From: Caulobacter endophyticus
GTDB lineage: Bacteria > Pseudomonadota > Alphaproteobacteria > Caulobacterales > Caulobacteraceae
DNA length: 64,000 nucleotides
NCBI RefSeq assembly: GCF_003116815.1
Contig: NZ_QDKQ01000077.1
Coordinates: forward strand, 186,001 to 250,000
Direction of reading: 5' to 3'
Shown: positions 46,607 to 55,500 of the stretch, piece by piece
How positions within the stretch are numbered: the first letter of the stretch is position 1
Layout: every line of letters starts with the position of its first letter
Translations under genes and position numbers: made by a program
Notes under the pieces: model-generated
Told to the model about the DNA's origin: nothing
The model's database searches: none
Seen by the model: only the letters and a program-made list of their open reading frames with translations

Positions 46607-49149
46607 TTACCGCCCTCCATGGTCACCGTGAAGACCCCGCGCTCGGGGTGGTCGGGATCGTTGTCGAGGCGAGGAATTTCCAGTCGCGTGAAGTCCAGAC
46701 GGCCCTGGCTCATGGCGCGGTGCTGAGCACGTAGGGGGCGGGCCAGCTGCAGTCGGCCAATGGCCTGCAGACGCAAGAGCGGAGGGGCTGGCCGATCCTG
46801 GCGCTGGAAGCGCGTAACCTCCACCGAGGCGACCCCGTCGACCGCCTGGGCGGCGGCGTAAATGGCGCTGAGATAGACCGGTTGGCCGAAGGTGAAGTTG
46901 TCGGGATTGAACACGCCCCGGCGGCCATCCAGCGTCCGGCCCGAGCTGAAGGCGTCGAGTACGGCTCGCTTCACGTCGGCGCGGAAGTAGTCCGGCTTGG
47001 CGGCGATGGTCAGAGCGATGTCCAGGGAGACATAGGTCGGCGCATCGATTTCCAGGTCGTGACCGGCCAGGCGATAGGGTTCCAGGAACTCGCGCATCGC
47101 CTGTTCGAACCCGGCGTCGATCGCAAGTCCGCCCAACCGGTCGATGGTGACGAAGACGGTCGGCCAACTGCCGGTCCAGCGGAAGGAGGCGGTGGCGCGC
47201 TGCACCTCCGGGTGCCGCTCTGCGGCCGCCTGGTAGTCTTCCGGAGTCACCGCGCGTTGCTGGTTGCGGAAGGCGAAGGGTGCGGTCTGGCGCACGTGCT
47301 CCAGGCTTTCGGGGGCGACCCCGCCGCTTGCGGGCAGGGGATTGCGCACGCCGGCGACAGCGGCGTCGTCGCTGAGGATATGGCGGATGGTGTCGGCGGC
47401 GAGGTTTCCGCGCACCGCTTCTCCCACGCGGTAGGTGGCGGCGAACGCCGTGCCGGCGGCCGGCCGCTGTCCCAGCACATCGTCGCCGAAGCGCAGCCAG
47501 GCTGAGCCGTCGTTCTCGGTCTCGACGACGAAGTCCCGCGCGTCGGGCTCGCTTTGCAGGAGGTCGCGCCGGGCGATCCACGGAACCGGCGAAGCGCCGT
47601 CCAGGACGCCGGCGAGCTGGACGGCCGGCTGGGCCGCTCCCGCCGTCGTGGCCAGGGCGGCCCTGGCCGAGACGGGCGGCGCGTCGGCGTCATAGGGAAC
47701 CGCGAAGACCAGGGGGCGGCGGGCCAGGCGCGGACGGAAGCGGGCGGGGATCGGGACGGGATCGACGGGCGCGCAGGGATCGGTCGAAGCCGGTTGCCGG
47801 AACAGGCTCGGAGCGGGCGCGGTCCCCAGGTCTTCGGTCACCACGGTGGCGCCGTGGTCGGCCAGCACCATGTTGCCGCGCACGACCGTGATGTTCTGAG
47901 CCTCGCGCACGCCGCCGCTCTCGGTGCGGATTTCGGCGGAGATCTGGAAGCTGAAAGGCGTGGCGTCCTCGCGGCCCCATTCGATCTCGGTGATCGCCAG
48001 CGGCTTGGGCTTGGCGCCCGACAGGTCGCCCAGCGGGTCGGATCCGACGCTGACCCGGGTAAGGCGCACCGCGTGGCGGCGGGCGGGGTCGGCGTCGGCG
48101 GCAAGACCGGAGGCGCGGCCCAGCACCTCCTCGAACAGCACCACGTCGCCCGGCGCCAGCTTGTCGAGACCGCCGCTGAGGGTGGCCCGTGTCGCCCCGG
48201 CGGGCAGTCGGCAGGCCCGGTCGCCCCAGGCGTGGAAGGTGATCTGGTTGTGGGCGGTGAAGATGGCCGCGTCGTGAAGGGTCTCGAACACTTCCGGCCG
48301 GAAACCCATGGCCTGGGCGACTTCCGGCGCGCCAGGCGCGGCGCGCTCTCCGAGGTTGGGCACGCTGGTCAGGGCCTGGACGCCCCTGGGCGCCACGGCG
48401 TCGGCCTCGGCCCGGATATGCAGGAAGGTGCGCGCGTTGACGCCGTCGCCGATCACGTAGTCGACCAGCCGGGCGTGGCGGCGCACCGACACTCGCCGTC
48501 GCGCCGTGCCTAGATAGGCCTCGGTCGCCACTGCGTCCTGACGGTAGCTGAGCACGTCGCCCACGTGGGCGAAAAGTTCGACCAGGGTGACCCCAATGTC
48601 GGCGGGGTTGCGTTCGGTCCACTGCGGGGCCAGCACCGACATCCGGTCGAGCATCAATTGCCGCAGGCTGGTGAAGTCGCGAGACAGATAGTCGAGCTGC
48701 GGCGCGGCGGGCGCCGGAGCGCTGGGCGGCGTAGGCGCCTCGCAGTCGAAGTCGTTCGGGCAGTCGGACTTGAAGCTGAACAGGGTCTGGGCCAGCACCG
48801 GATCAACACCAGCCGCGTCGAAGGCCGAGCCGGTGCTCGCCCGCAGGGCCAGCCGATAGGTCGAATGGTCGCCGTAGGCGTCCAGGCGCAGGACCACGAC
48901 GTCGCCGTCATAGTCCACGGCGCGTACGCCGACGCTGCGGATCCGGTCACCGCCGTCGATCAACACGTTGGCGGGAGTAAGCCCCGGAGGCGGCGGCGAT
49001 TTCAGGAAATGGACCCGCAGGATCTTCTGCCGTTCGGCCCGCGACGGCGCGTCAGCGTCCAGCACCTCGACATAGTCCAGGCCGTTCAGCTTCGAGGCCA
49101 GGACCGCCTCGCGGCGGCGCGGGTCGCAGCTCACATAGGGGCTGATCAT
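46603..49149 (-). CDS. eCIS baseplate assembly protein (gpJ-like, first)
   Basis: The 848-residue product starts at ATG 49149 (MISPYVSCDPRRREAVLASK), overlapping the gp25 stop. Residues 1-165 are a family-specific head. About 185-330 hold LDYLSRDFTSLRQLMLDRMS, NPADIGVTLVELFAHVGDVL and SYRQDAVATEAYLGTARRR. The C-terminal half contains the baseplate J-like core (RFGDDVLGQRPAAGTAFAAT, RAVTPEDYQAAAERHPEVQR). It matches Afp11/Pvc11-type baseplate wedge proteins. It is translated from a start inside the previous stop (ATGA) and itself runs into the second baseplate gene in the same way. Confidence 0.88.
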   Translation of the reverse strand: MISPYVSCDPRRREAVLASKLNGLDYVEVLDADAPSRAERQKILRVHFLKSPPPPGLTPANVLIDGGDRIRSVGVRAVDYDGDVVVLRLDAYGDHSTYRLALRASTGSAFDAAGVDPVLAQTLFSFKSDCPNDFDCEAPTPPSAPAPAAPQLDYLSRDFTSLRQLMLDRMSVLAPQWTERNPADIGVTLVELFAHVGDVLSYRQDAVATEAYLGTARRRVSVRRHARLVDYVIGDGVNARTFLHIRAEADAVAPRGVQALTSVPNLGERAAPGAPEVAQAMGFRPEVFETLHDAAIFTAHNQITFHAWGDRACRLPAGATRATLSGGLDKLAPGDVVLFEEVLGRASGLAADADPARRHAVRLTRVSVGSDPLGDLSGAKPKPLAITEIEWGREDATPFSFQISAEIRTESGGVREAQNITVVRGNMVLADHGATVVTEDLGTAPAPSLFRQPASTDPCAPVDPVPIPARFRPRLARRPLVFAVPYDADAPPVSARAALATTAGAAQPAVQLAGVLDGASPVPWIARRDLLQSEPDARDFVVETENDGSAWLRFGDDVLGQRPAAGTAFAATYRVGEAVRGNLAADTIRHILSDDAAVAGVRNPLPASGGVAPESLEHVRQTAPFAFRNQQRAVTPEDYQAAAERHPEVQRATASFRWTGSWPTVFVTIDRLGGLAIDAGFEQAMREFLEPYRLAGHDLEIDAPTYVSLDIALTIAAKPDYFRADVKRAVLDAFSSGRTLDGRRGVFNPDNFTFGQPVYLSAIYAAAQAVDGVASVEVTRFQRQDRPAPPLLRLQAIGRLQLARPLRAQHRAMSQGRLDFTRLEIPRLDNDPDHPERGVFTVTMEGGK

Positions 49150-49511
49150 GACGGGACCCCTGTGACCACCTGGGTGGTTTCTCGCTGCTGGGTGGCCAGG
49201 ACGACGTACTGGACCTGGACATTCAGCGTGGCGTCCTCGGCCACGACGTTGACCTGTTCGATCCGCACGAGGTCGCCCAGCCACTGCTGCAGCGCGCCCT
49301 GGATCAGGAACTGTATGGCCATGGCGACCTCGGCGCTGTTCGGCGCGAAGGTCATCTGCATCAGGCCGGTGCCGAAGGTCGGCCGGTTCACCCGCTCGCC
49401 CTGGGAGGTCAGCAGGGTCTGCTCGACCAGATCGCGCACATGGCTGGCCGTGTCGGTCAGGCCTGTGCGGCCGGCGGAGTCGATCGAATAGGGAAAGGCG
49501 ATGTTGCTCAT
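49146..49511 (-). CDS. gp25-like baseplate wedge protein
   Basis: The 121-residue product begins at ATG 49511 (MSNIAFPYSIDSAGRTGLTD). It contains HVRDLVEQTLLTSQGERVNR followed by PTFGTGLMQMTFAPNS, the characteristic GPW/gp25 signature with the buried E-R-V-N-R-P-x-F-G motif. The C-terminal half is a beta-rich RIEQVNVVAEDATLNVQVQY. In T4 gp25 and Afp9 this protein starts sheath polymerisation at the baseplate. It overlaps both the PAAR-like gene and the first baseplate gene by four bases. Confidence 0.93.
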   Translation of the reverse strand: MSNIAFPYSIDSAGRTGLTDTASHVRDLVEQTLLTSQGERVNRPTFGTGLMQMTFAPNSAEVAMAIQFLIQGALQQWLGDLVRIEQVNVVAEDATLNVQVQYVVLATQQRETTQVVTGVPS

Positions 49512-49822
49512 TGCGCCTTCACCCTCGGCTGGGCGACGACTACCGTCAGGGGCGTGCCGGTCGGCGTGCAGGTCGACTGGCTGTCCTGCATCAGCAACGG
49601 CTGGCCGCCGCTCTTCACCCGCATCGAGCCGGTCATCCACTGGGCGGTGGCGCAGGGCGGGTTGGGCGTGCCGGTCAGGGCGCAGCCGGCCACGGCGTAC
49701 ATGGTCGTCTGCAGGACGGTGGGATTTCCGCCGACCGTAACCCTGGGATTGGGAGCGGTGGGCTGGCTCTTGCCGGCGTGGGCGCAGATGACCGTGGAGG
49801 TGACGTCCAGCAGGTAGCCCAT
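49508..49822 (-). CDS. PAAR-like spike tip protein
   Basis: The 104-residue product (MGYLLDVTSTVICAHAGKSQ...) has the PAAR-like layout of short beta strands separated by turns, with cysteines at ICAHAG, AGCALTG, NPPCATAQW and QSTC that may bind metal at the cone tip, and Gly/Pro-rich loops (RVTVGGNPTVLQTT, MRVKSGGQPLLMQDS). Afp10 and T6SS PAAR proteins sharpen the spike in this way. It lies directly after the OB-fold spike gene, with a one-base overlap, as in other eCIS clusters. Confidence 0.82.
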   Translation of the reverse strand: MGYLLDVTSTVICAHAGKSQPTAPNPRVTVGGNPTVLQTTMYAVAGCALTGTPNPPCATAQWMTGSMRVKSGGQPLLMQDSQSTCTPTGTPLTVVVAQPRVKAQ

Positions 49823-50304
49823 CAGATCACCTCCAATGCGCCGTCGTTGATCGTGACTTTAGGGCCGGTCAGCTTGATCGACCCGCCCATGCCGTTGTTG
49901 ATCTCGATGCCCTGGGCGTTGAGGACGATCTTCTTGCCGTCGGCGGTCTCGATGGTGACCCCGCCCGCGCCCGGAATGTCGGACAGGGTCACGGTGATGG
50001 TGTCGGTCTTGAGCACCTTGGTCTGAGGCAAGGCCATCGCTGGAGACCATTCGCCTATACCCCAGAAGCAGCCGCTCCAGATCGGGGCCTCGGGGTTGCC
50101 GCCCTCGAACTCGACCCAGACGTTTGCGCCTTCGGAGGGCAGGGCGAAGAAGCCGACGCCGGAACCGGCGAATGGGGCGCAGGGCATGGCCCAGACCTCC
50201 GCGTCGCCCAGGGCCTGGGGCGCGGTAACCTGCAGCCGGCCCATCAGCATCGGGTCCTGGTTGCCCTTCACCTTGCCGCGGTACTTGCCGAACAGGAGGG
50301 TCAT
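49822..50304 (-). CDS. baseplate spike protein (gpV/VgrG-like OB fold)
   Basis: The 160-residue product starts at ATG 50304 and has the gpV/Afp8 pattern: an N-terminal OB fold (FGKYRGKVKGNQDPMLMGRL; VTAPQALGDAEVWAMPCAPF; GVGFFALPSEGANVWVEFEG; PIWSGCFWG) and a C-terminal repetitive beta stretch (VTIETADGKKIVLNAQGIEI, IKLTGPKVTINDGALEV) forming the triple-stranded needle. It would form the trimeric spike capped by the PAAR-like tip. It overlaps the hub gene by four bases. Confidence 0.9.
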   Translation of the reverse strand: MTLLFGKYRGKVKGNQDPMLMGRLQVTAPQALGDAEVWAMPCAPFAGSGVGFFALPSEGANVWVEFEGGNPEAPIWSGCFWGIGEWSPAMALPQTKVLKTDTITVTLSDIPGAGGVTIETADGKKIVLNAQGIEINNGMGGSIKLTGPKVTINDGALEVI

Positions 50305-51443
50305 GGGACCACCACCGGAGTGATCGCGCCCGTTCCCTCGCGCGACAGGCTGAAGCGCTGCTTGTACTTGCCGTGGCTGATCGCGTGGCTGACGCTCTTG
50401 ACGTAGTAGAGCCCGTCATGTGTGAAGCCCGCGCCGCGCACCCCGACAATGCCGCGCGGCTTCAGGACGCCGCCATAGCGCTGGGCGTCAAGTTCGCCTT
50501 GAGCCGTCACCACGCTGTCGACCGACTTGTCGGTGATGCCCTGTGCTCGAGCGTAAGCCTGGGCCACGCTCAGGCCGTTTCCCTTGTCCAGCAGGGTCTT
50601 GCGGACGTTGGGCAGCTGGAGCGGCAGGGCCGGCATCGCCGCCAGCGGCGGAATCCGCGTCGAGGCGAAGGTCATCACCGGAATCTCGACGTTCAGGTCC
50701 TTGTCCTGGATGCTGTCGTTGACGATCGTCGGCGCCAGGCCGTTGTAGGTGAAGTTGATGGTCTCGACATTGGTCTCGGGGCCCATGTTCACCGACAGCG
50801 CCCGCTGGGGGACGCCCATGCGCTTGGGCGGGCCCCAATAGGCGATGCTGATCCCGGGCGCAGGGCCGGGCTCTATGAAGAAGACGTGGCCGAACCGCTC
50901 GCCGATCGCCTTCAGCTGTTCCAGGTCGGTGCCCTGCTGCACGGGCGTGCGGTCGATGGGCAGCGGCTGGTCGATGACGGGCGGCGGGATGATGGTCGGG
51001 ATCAGGCCGTACTGGGCGTAGCCGGCTATGATCGACAGGGCGATCAGCGGTTCGCTCATCGCCATGTAGCTGCTGCGCTTTTTCTCCAGGTCCATCATCA
51101 CGCTGATGTCTTCCCCGGTCAGGGTCAGCGTGCCCGTGCCCGGCTGGCTGCCGGGCGAGAACTGGCGATTGGTGATGACGCCGTCGATCAGCACCTCCGG
51201 CAGCGCCCCGAACAGCACGGTGAGGATCACCCGGTTGAACGGCGCCAGCAGCGGATTGAGCATCAGCCGGTAGTCGAGCATGTCGGTAGGGCCAGCGCGG
51301 CCCACCTGCAGCACGATCTGGAAGCCCGAGCGCCCTTCGTCGGCCTGCGTCACCGAGACGCTCTGCACGGCCTCGGCGATGTCGGGCGTCGCCGGCAGCG
51401 GCAGGGTCGGGCCGATCAGCAGGGAGAGGCGGACGCCGAGCAT
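50301..51443 (-). CDS. eCIS hub protein (gp27/late control D-like)
   Basis: I chose ATG 51443 because GGAG lies 6-7 bases upstream; the product is 380 residues (MLGVRLSLLIGPTLPLPATP...). The N-terminal half is beta-rich with QIVLQVGRAGPTDMLDYRLM and TGTLTLTGEDISVMMDLEKK, typical of the tube-like domain of hub proteins. The middle has the FGHVFFIEPGPAPGISIAYW segment seen in late control D proteins. It would adapt the sixfold tube to the trimeric spike. There are 29 bases between it and the LysM gene in front. Confidence 0.85.
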   Translation of the reverse strand: MLGVRLSLLIGPTLPLPATPDIAEAVQSVSVTQADEGRSGFQIVLQVGRAGPTDMLDYRLMLNPLLAPFNRVILTVLFGALPEVLIDGVITNRQFSPGSQPGTGTLTLTGEDISVMMDLEKKRSSYMAMSEPLIALSIIAGYAQYGLIPTIIPPPVIDQPLPIDRTPVQQGTDLEQLKAIGERFGHVFFIEPGPAPGISIAYWGPPKRMGVPQRALSVNMGPETNVETINFTYNGLAPTIVNDSIQDKDLNVEIPVMTFASTRIPPLAAMPALPLQLPNVRKTLLDKGNGLSVAQAYARAQGITDKSVDSVVTAQGELDAQRYGGVLKPRGIVGVRGAGFTHDGLYYVKSVSHAISHGKYKQRFSLSREGTGAITPVVVP

Positions 51444-51472
51444 GGTGATCTCCAGGGTTTCCGCGCCGCGAC

Positions 51473-51775
51473 CTAGGTCCGCGGCATGGCGGCGCGCAGG
51501 GTCGCAGCAGGATCCTCCGCGGCGTCGGCCAGCATCCGCTGCGGGTCCATGGCGTCGTTGCCGTCGCACAGTCGCCAGAACATCAGCGGGTCGCCGTAGA
51601 TGCGGTTGGCCAGCAGATCGAGGCGGTCGCCAGGCGAGGCCTTGACCAGCGTCAGCGTCGACAGACTGGCGCCCGGCGGCAGGAAGCGGCGGCGCGCATA
51701 GGTCACGGTGCGGCCGTCGGCGAGGGTGAGGCTCGCCGTGTCGAGCCCGTGATAGCGGCTCGTATGATCGAACAT
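51473..51775 (-). CDS. LysM-domain eCIS protein
   Basis: The 100-residue product begins at ATG 51775 with AGGAG 8 bases upstream. The N-terminal half reads YHGLDTASLTLADGRTVTYA and the C-terminal half is a LysM-type module (GDRLDLLANRIYGDPLMFWR followed by LCDGND). In Afp-like systems a LysM protein or domain sits at the junction of tube and hub; here it is a separate gene directly after the tube-end protein, 11 bases downstream. Confidence 0.85.
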   Translation of the reverse strand: MFDHTSRYHGLDTASLTLADGRTVTYARRRFLPPGASLSTLTLVKASPGDRLDLLANRIYGDPLMFWRLCDGNDAMDPQRMLADAAEDPAATLRAAMPRT

Positions 51776-51786
51776 GCCTGTGGCTC

Positions 51787-52440
51787 CTATCCGAGGCGGA
51801 CATTGCTGCCCATCACGGTGGTGAGGTCGGAAGCGAGGTTGATGACGCTCATCGTCTCCTTCAGGACCTGGTGGGCGAGGAAGACGTAGTAGCCGGGGTT
51901 GGTGATCGAGAAGTCGTTGTAGCTCAGCACCTTGAGGCCCAGTCCGACCTTGGCGCGAATGGGGTTGAGGAGGGGGTCGTAGGCCTCCTCGGTGATCGAG
52001 CAGTCGGTGACCCGCACCGGCAGGATCCGCTGCGCGCCCCAGATGAACAGGGTCAGCGGCGCGTCCGGCGGGATCACCTCGATCACTCCGCTGGCCAGCA
52101 GGGCGGTGTTGGCGATCACCACGTTGCTCTTGGGATAGTTGATCATCTCCAGGGCGGCTAGCTGCGGGTGGATGCCTAGAGCCGTGGTGATCGGGTCGGA
52201 CGCCTCCAACTGGTCGGCGGCGTCGATCTCGACGTCGACCTTGATGGTCTCCTCGGGCGGGCCGGTCAGCCTCTGGGCCTCGGCGCGGGCCCCGTCGCCG
52301 CTCGCCACCCGGGGCTTCAGCGTCCGGGTCAGGGTGTCGGGGTTGTACTGGAAGACGATCACGTTCGGGATCGGCGACATCGGGTCGATCGAGACCAGCG
52401 CACCCTTCAGCACGCGCGGCGAGCCGGGGAAGGTGGTCAT
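51787..52440 (-). CDS. CIS tube-end protein (Afp7/gp53-like N-terminal domain)
   Basis: The 217-residue product begins at ATG 52440, with GGGAGG 8 bases upstream. It carries the PNVIVFQYNPDTLTRTLKP segment near residue 24 that marks the eCIS tube/tube-end family, and the C-terminal SYNDFSITNPGYYVFLAHQV. In other systems this domain is fused to LysM (Afp7); here the LysM part is encoded by the next gene. It lies 97 bases behind the DUF4157 gene, one of the larger gaps in the operon, so a secondary promoter could exist there. Confidence 0.82.
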   Translation of the reverse strand: MTTFPGSPRVLKGALVSIDPMSPIPNVIVFQYNPDTLTRTLKPRVASGDGARAEAQRLTGPPEETIKVDVEIDAADQLEASDPITTALGIHPQLAALEMINYPKSNVVIANTALLASGVIEVIPPDAPLTLFIWGAQRILPVRVTDCSITEEAYDPLLNPIRAKVGLGLKVLSYNDFSITNPGYYVFLAHQVLKETMSVINLASDLTTVMGSNVRLG

Positions 52441-52537
52441 GGCAGAACCTCCCACGTGGCCCGCGCATCTGCGGGCTTGCGCGAATGAGCGACGACGGAT
52501 CGGGCCGCGCGGCGCGGCGATGTGGCGGCAAGCTCGA

Positions 52538-55500
52538 TCATCTCGGAATCTTCTTGGGCGTTTCGATCGTCGTCACGACGCCCTTGGCGCCGTACTCGAC
52601 CCGGGTCGTGCGAACGAAGATGTCGTCGTTGTCGAGGGCCGCACGCATGGCCTTCTTGATCTCTTCGGTTCGCGTGGGATCGCCGAAGCCGAACTTGGGA
52701 TCGGCCAAGGCGGATTCGACCTCCTTGATCCAGTCTGCATGGGTCGCCTTGGCGCTCTTGGAGGTCGCCGGACCGGTGAAGTCGTTGAGGAAGATCTTGG
52801 CCTTGCCGCCTTCCATCTTGACGGTGATGGCGTCGACGCCGCCGGTGCTGGCGTTGCCCGGCCGGGTGATCCCGAGCTCGCCGTTCTTCAGCAGTTCCTT
52901 GTATCCATGGGCTTCGGTGCGGCTGGCGCCGATCGTCTTGTCGAACGAACCGCCCCCGGCCTGGACCTTCGCGCGGGCGGTCACGTTGTGCTGGCTGCCG
53001 CTCCCGGCTCCGGAGGACTCGACTTGGACGCCGCCACGCTTCGTCGGCTGTATGGTCGGGTCGTAGGCGGTTCCTGCGGGACGGAACTTCAGCGCTTTCG
53101 CCTGGGACTCCGGCATGACGACGAACTTGTCGTTCTTCGAAGCCCCTTTGAAACGAGCCGAGCCTTCCTCCCAATAGGTGCCCTTTCCCGAAGAGCCGCC
53201 GCCCTCGACCCGAGCGGCCACAAGCTTCTCCTGCGGCTTCCTGAGGCCGGGCGTCCCATCGACGTCGAGTACGGATTGCTCCTTAACCCAGCGCTCCCAG
53301 TCGGCCTGCTCGTCGGCCGGGGTTCTCTTGCCGGTGGGCTTTTCTGCCGTGGGAGCCGTGCTCGGCTCCGGCGCGCGAACCGGTTCAGCGGCGCTGACCG
53401 GTTCCGCGGCGCGGGCGGGTGCGGGCGCATGCGCCGGCTCTGGAGCCGGAGCGGCCTCGGCGACGGGTTTTGCAGGTTCTATCGTCTTGGCTGGTCCCGC
53501 CGGCTTGGCGGCCTTGGCGGGCGTTGGCTTGGCTGTGGCGGGCGTGGGCGGTTCGACGGCGGGTTTGGCGAACGTGTCGCGGCTGACGATGATGCGACGC
53601 TTGGGCTTAGGTGCGGGGACGGGTTCGGGCGAGGCGGACGGCGCTGCCGGCTCGGGCGCTTTCGGCTTGGGCTTGACGGGTTCGGACGCGGAGGCCGGCT
53701 TCGCCGAAGGCTCGGCCGGCTTGGCCAGGCTGGGCTCGACAACTCGCGGCTTGACGGGCGCGGCTTCGACGGATGCGCCGCCCGGGGGGCGTGTGGGGCC
53801 GTCCGACGAGGTGGCGGAGGCCCGAGGCTCCACCGACGAGCGCCCGCCCGCCCGGATCGGGTCGGCGCTCCCCATCCTGGGCGCCGAGGGCTCGATCACC
53901 ATGGCCTTGGCTCCACCGCCGACCTGGGTCATCCGCGGCGGTTCGACCATGGAGGCGGCGCTGGGGGCGGACGGCGTGGGCGAGGCCGGAACGGGCTCGG
54001 GGATCACCTCGCCACGGCCAAACCCGATCTGGCGGCGCGGAGACGGCGCGGCACCGGACACGGGCTCCGGAATGATCTCGCCGCCTCCGAAACCGATCCT
54101 GCGGCGCGGCTGCGGCGCAGGCGCGGCCATGGGATCGACGGCCGGGGCGTTGGCCTTGTCACCGATCTTGAAGCCGATGGGCTCCTTGGGCTTGGGCGGC
54201 GCGGGCGCGGCCATGGGATCGACGGCCGGGGCGTTGGCCTTGTCGCCGATTTTGAAGCCGATGGGCTCCTTGGGCTTGGGTGGTGCGGGCGCGGCCATGG
54301 GATCGACGGCCGGGGCGTTGGCCTTGTCGCCGATCTTGAAGCCGATGGGCTCCTTGGGCTTGGGCGGTGCGGGCGCGGCCATGGGATCGACGGCCGGGGC
54401 GTTGGCCTTGTCGCCGATCTTGAAGCCGATAGGCTCCTTTGGCTTCACCGGCGCGGGCGGATCGGCGATCGCCGGAGCCTCGGGCGGCCTCACGGCCGGC
54501 GGGCTCACCGCGCCTGGCCTGGGGGCCAGGATCTTGGCCTTTTCCAGCGCGCCTCGCAGGCCGGTGGAGGGCGAGGGCGGAGGGGTGATGGCCGGCGGCT
54601 TGATGGGCGCCACGCCCGCATCGGCCGCGCCGGCGCCGCCGATGCGGATCTTGCCCTTCAGGGCGCCGGCGATGCCCAGTCCCGCCCCGATGCCGGCCCC
54701 GATCAGAGCGCCCATAAGGGCCCCGGTCCAGCTGACCTGCTGTCCCGTCGCCAGGCTGCCGACCACCTCGCCGACCACGCCGCCGACGATATTGATGCCG
54801 GCGTCGAGGGTGATCTTCAGCGCCACCGACCCCACGCCCTTGAGCAGCACGCCTCCGGCGCCGCCGGCCGCGCCGCCGATCGCGCCGACGATCATCGCCT
54901 TGACGACCCCGTCGCTCCATTTCTTTCCGTCGATCAGGTTCTCGGCGATCGTCTGCACCGCGCCTGCCGCCGCGCCCAGCGCCGCGCCCAGCAGGATCAC
55001 GCCCACCGGGCCGAGCGCGCCGGCGGTGGCCACCGTGATGGCGATCACCGCCAGGATGACGACGATCGTCACCACCCATTTCAGCGCCTTTTTCCAGCGC
55101 GGCTTGACCTCGGCCGCCGCCTTGGCGCCGTGGTCCTGCATGTCGTGGTCCAGCTTGCCCTGGCTTTCCTTGCTCCAAAGGCCGTCGAGCAACTGGGTGC
55201 GGCCCTGGCGGAAGTTGTCCTCCACCTGGTCGCCGAACTGCTGGTAGGCGGCGTTGGCGTTGGTCACGGCGCTGTCGAAACCGTCTTCGGCCGTCTTGCC
55301 CGCCTCGTCGGCGGAGGCCTTGATAGACGCCTGCATCTTCTCGAAGCCGGTCTTGGCCGACCGGCCGATGCCGACCGCGCCGGCAGCGAAACCCTTGGCC
55401 TGGGCCTCGAAGCCCTGGAGCGCCGCGGCGGTCCCGTTCGCCGCGCTTTCGGCGCTGCCCTTCTGGGCCTCGGCGGCCGAGGCGGCCAGTTGCGGCGCCA

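Noticed and set aside
52459-52476. Hairpin GCCCGC/GCGGGC between the DUF4157 and tube-end genes as a terminator
   Set aside because: Six-base stem without a T-run and inside a tightly coupled operon; too weak to call.
54124-54459. CRISPR-like array
   Set aside because: The four 84-base units are contiguous, in frame and without unique spacers, and lie inside a coding sequence.
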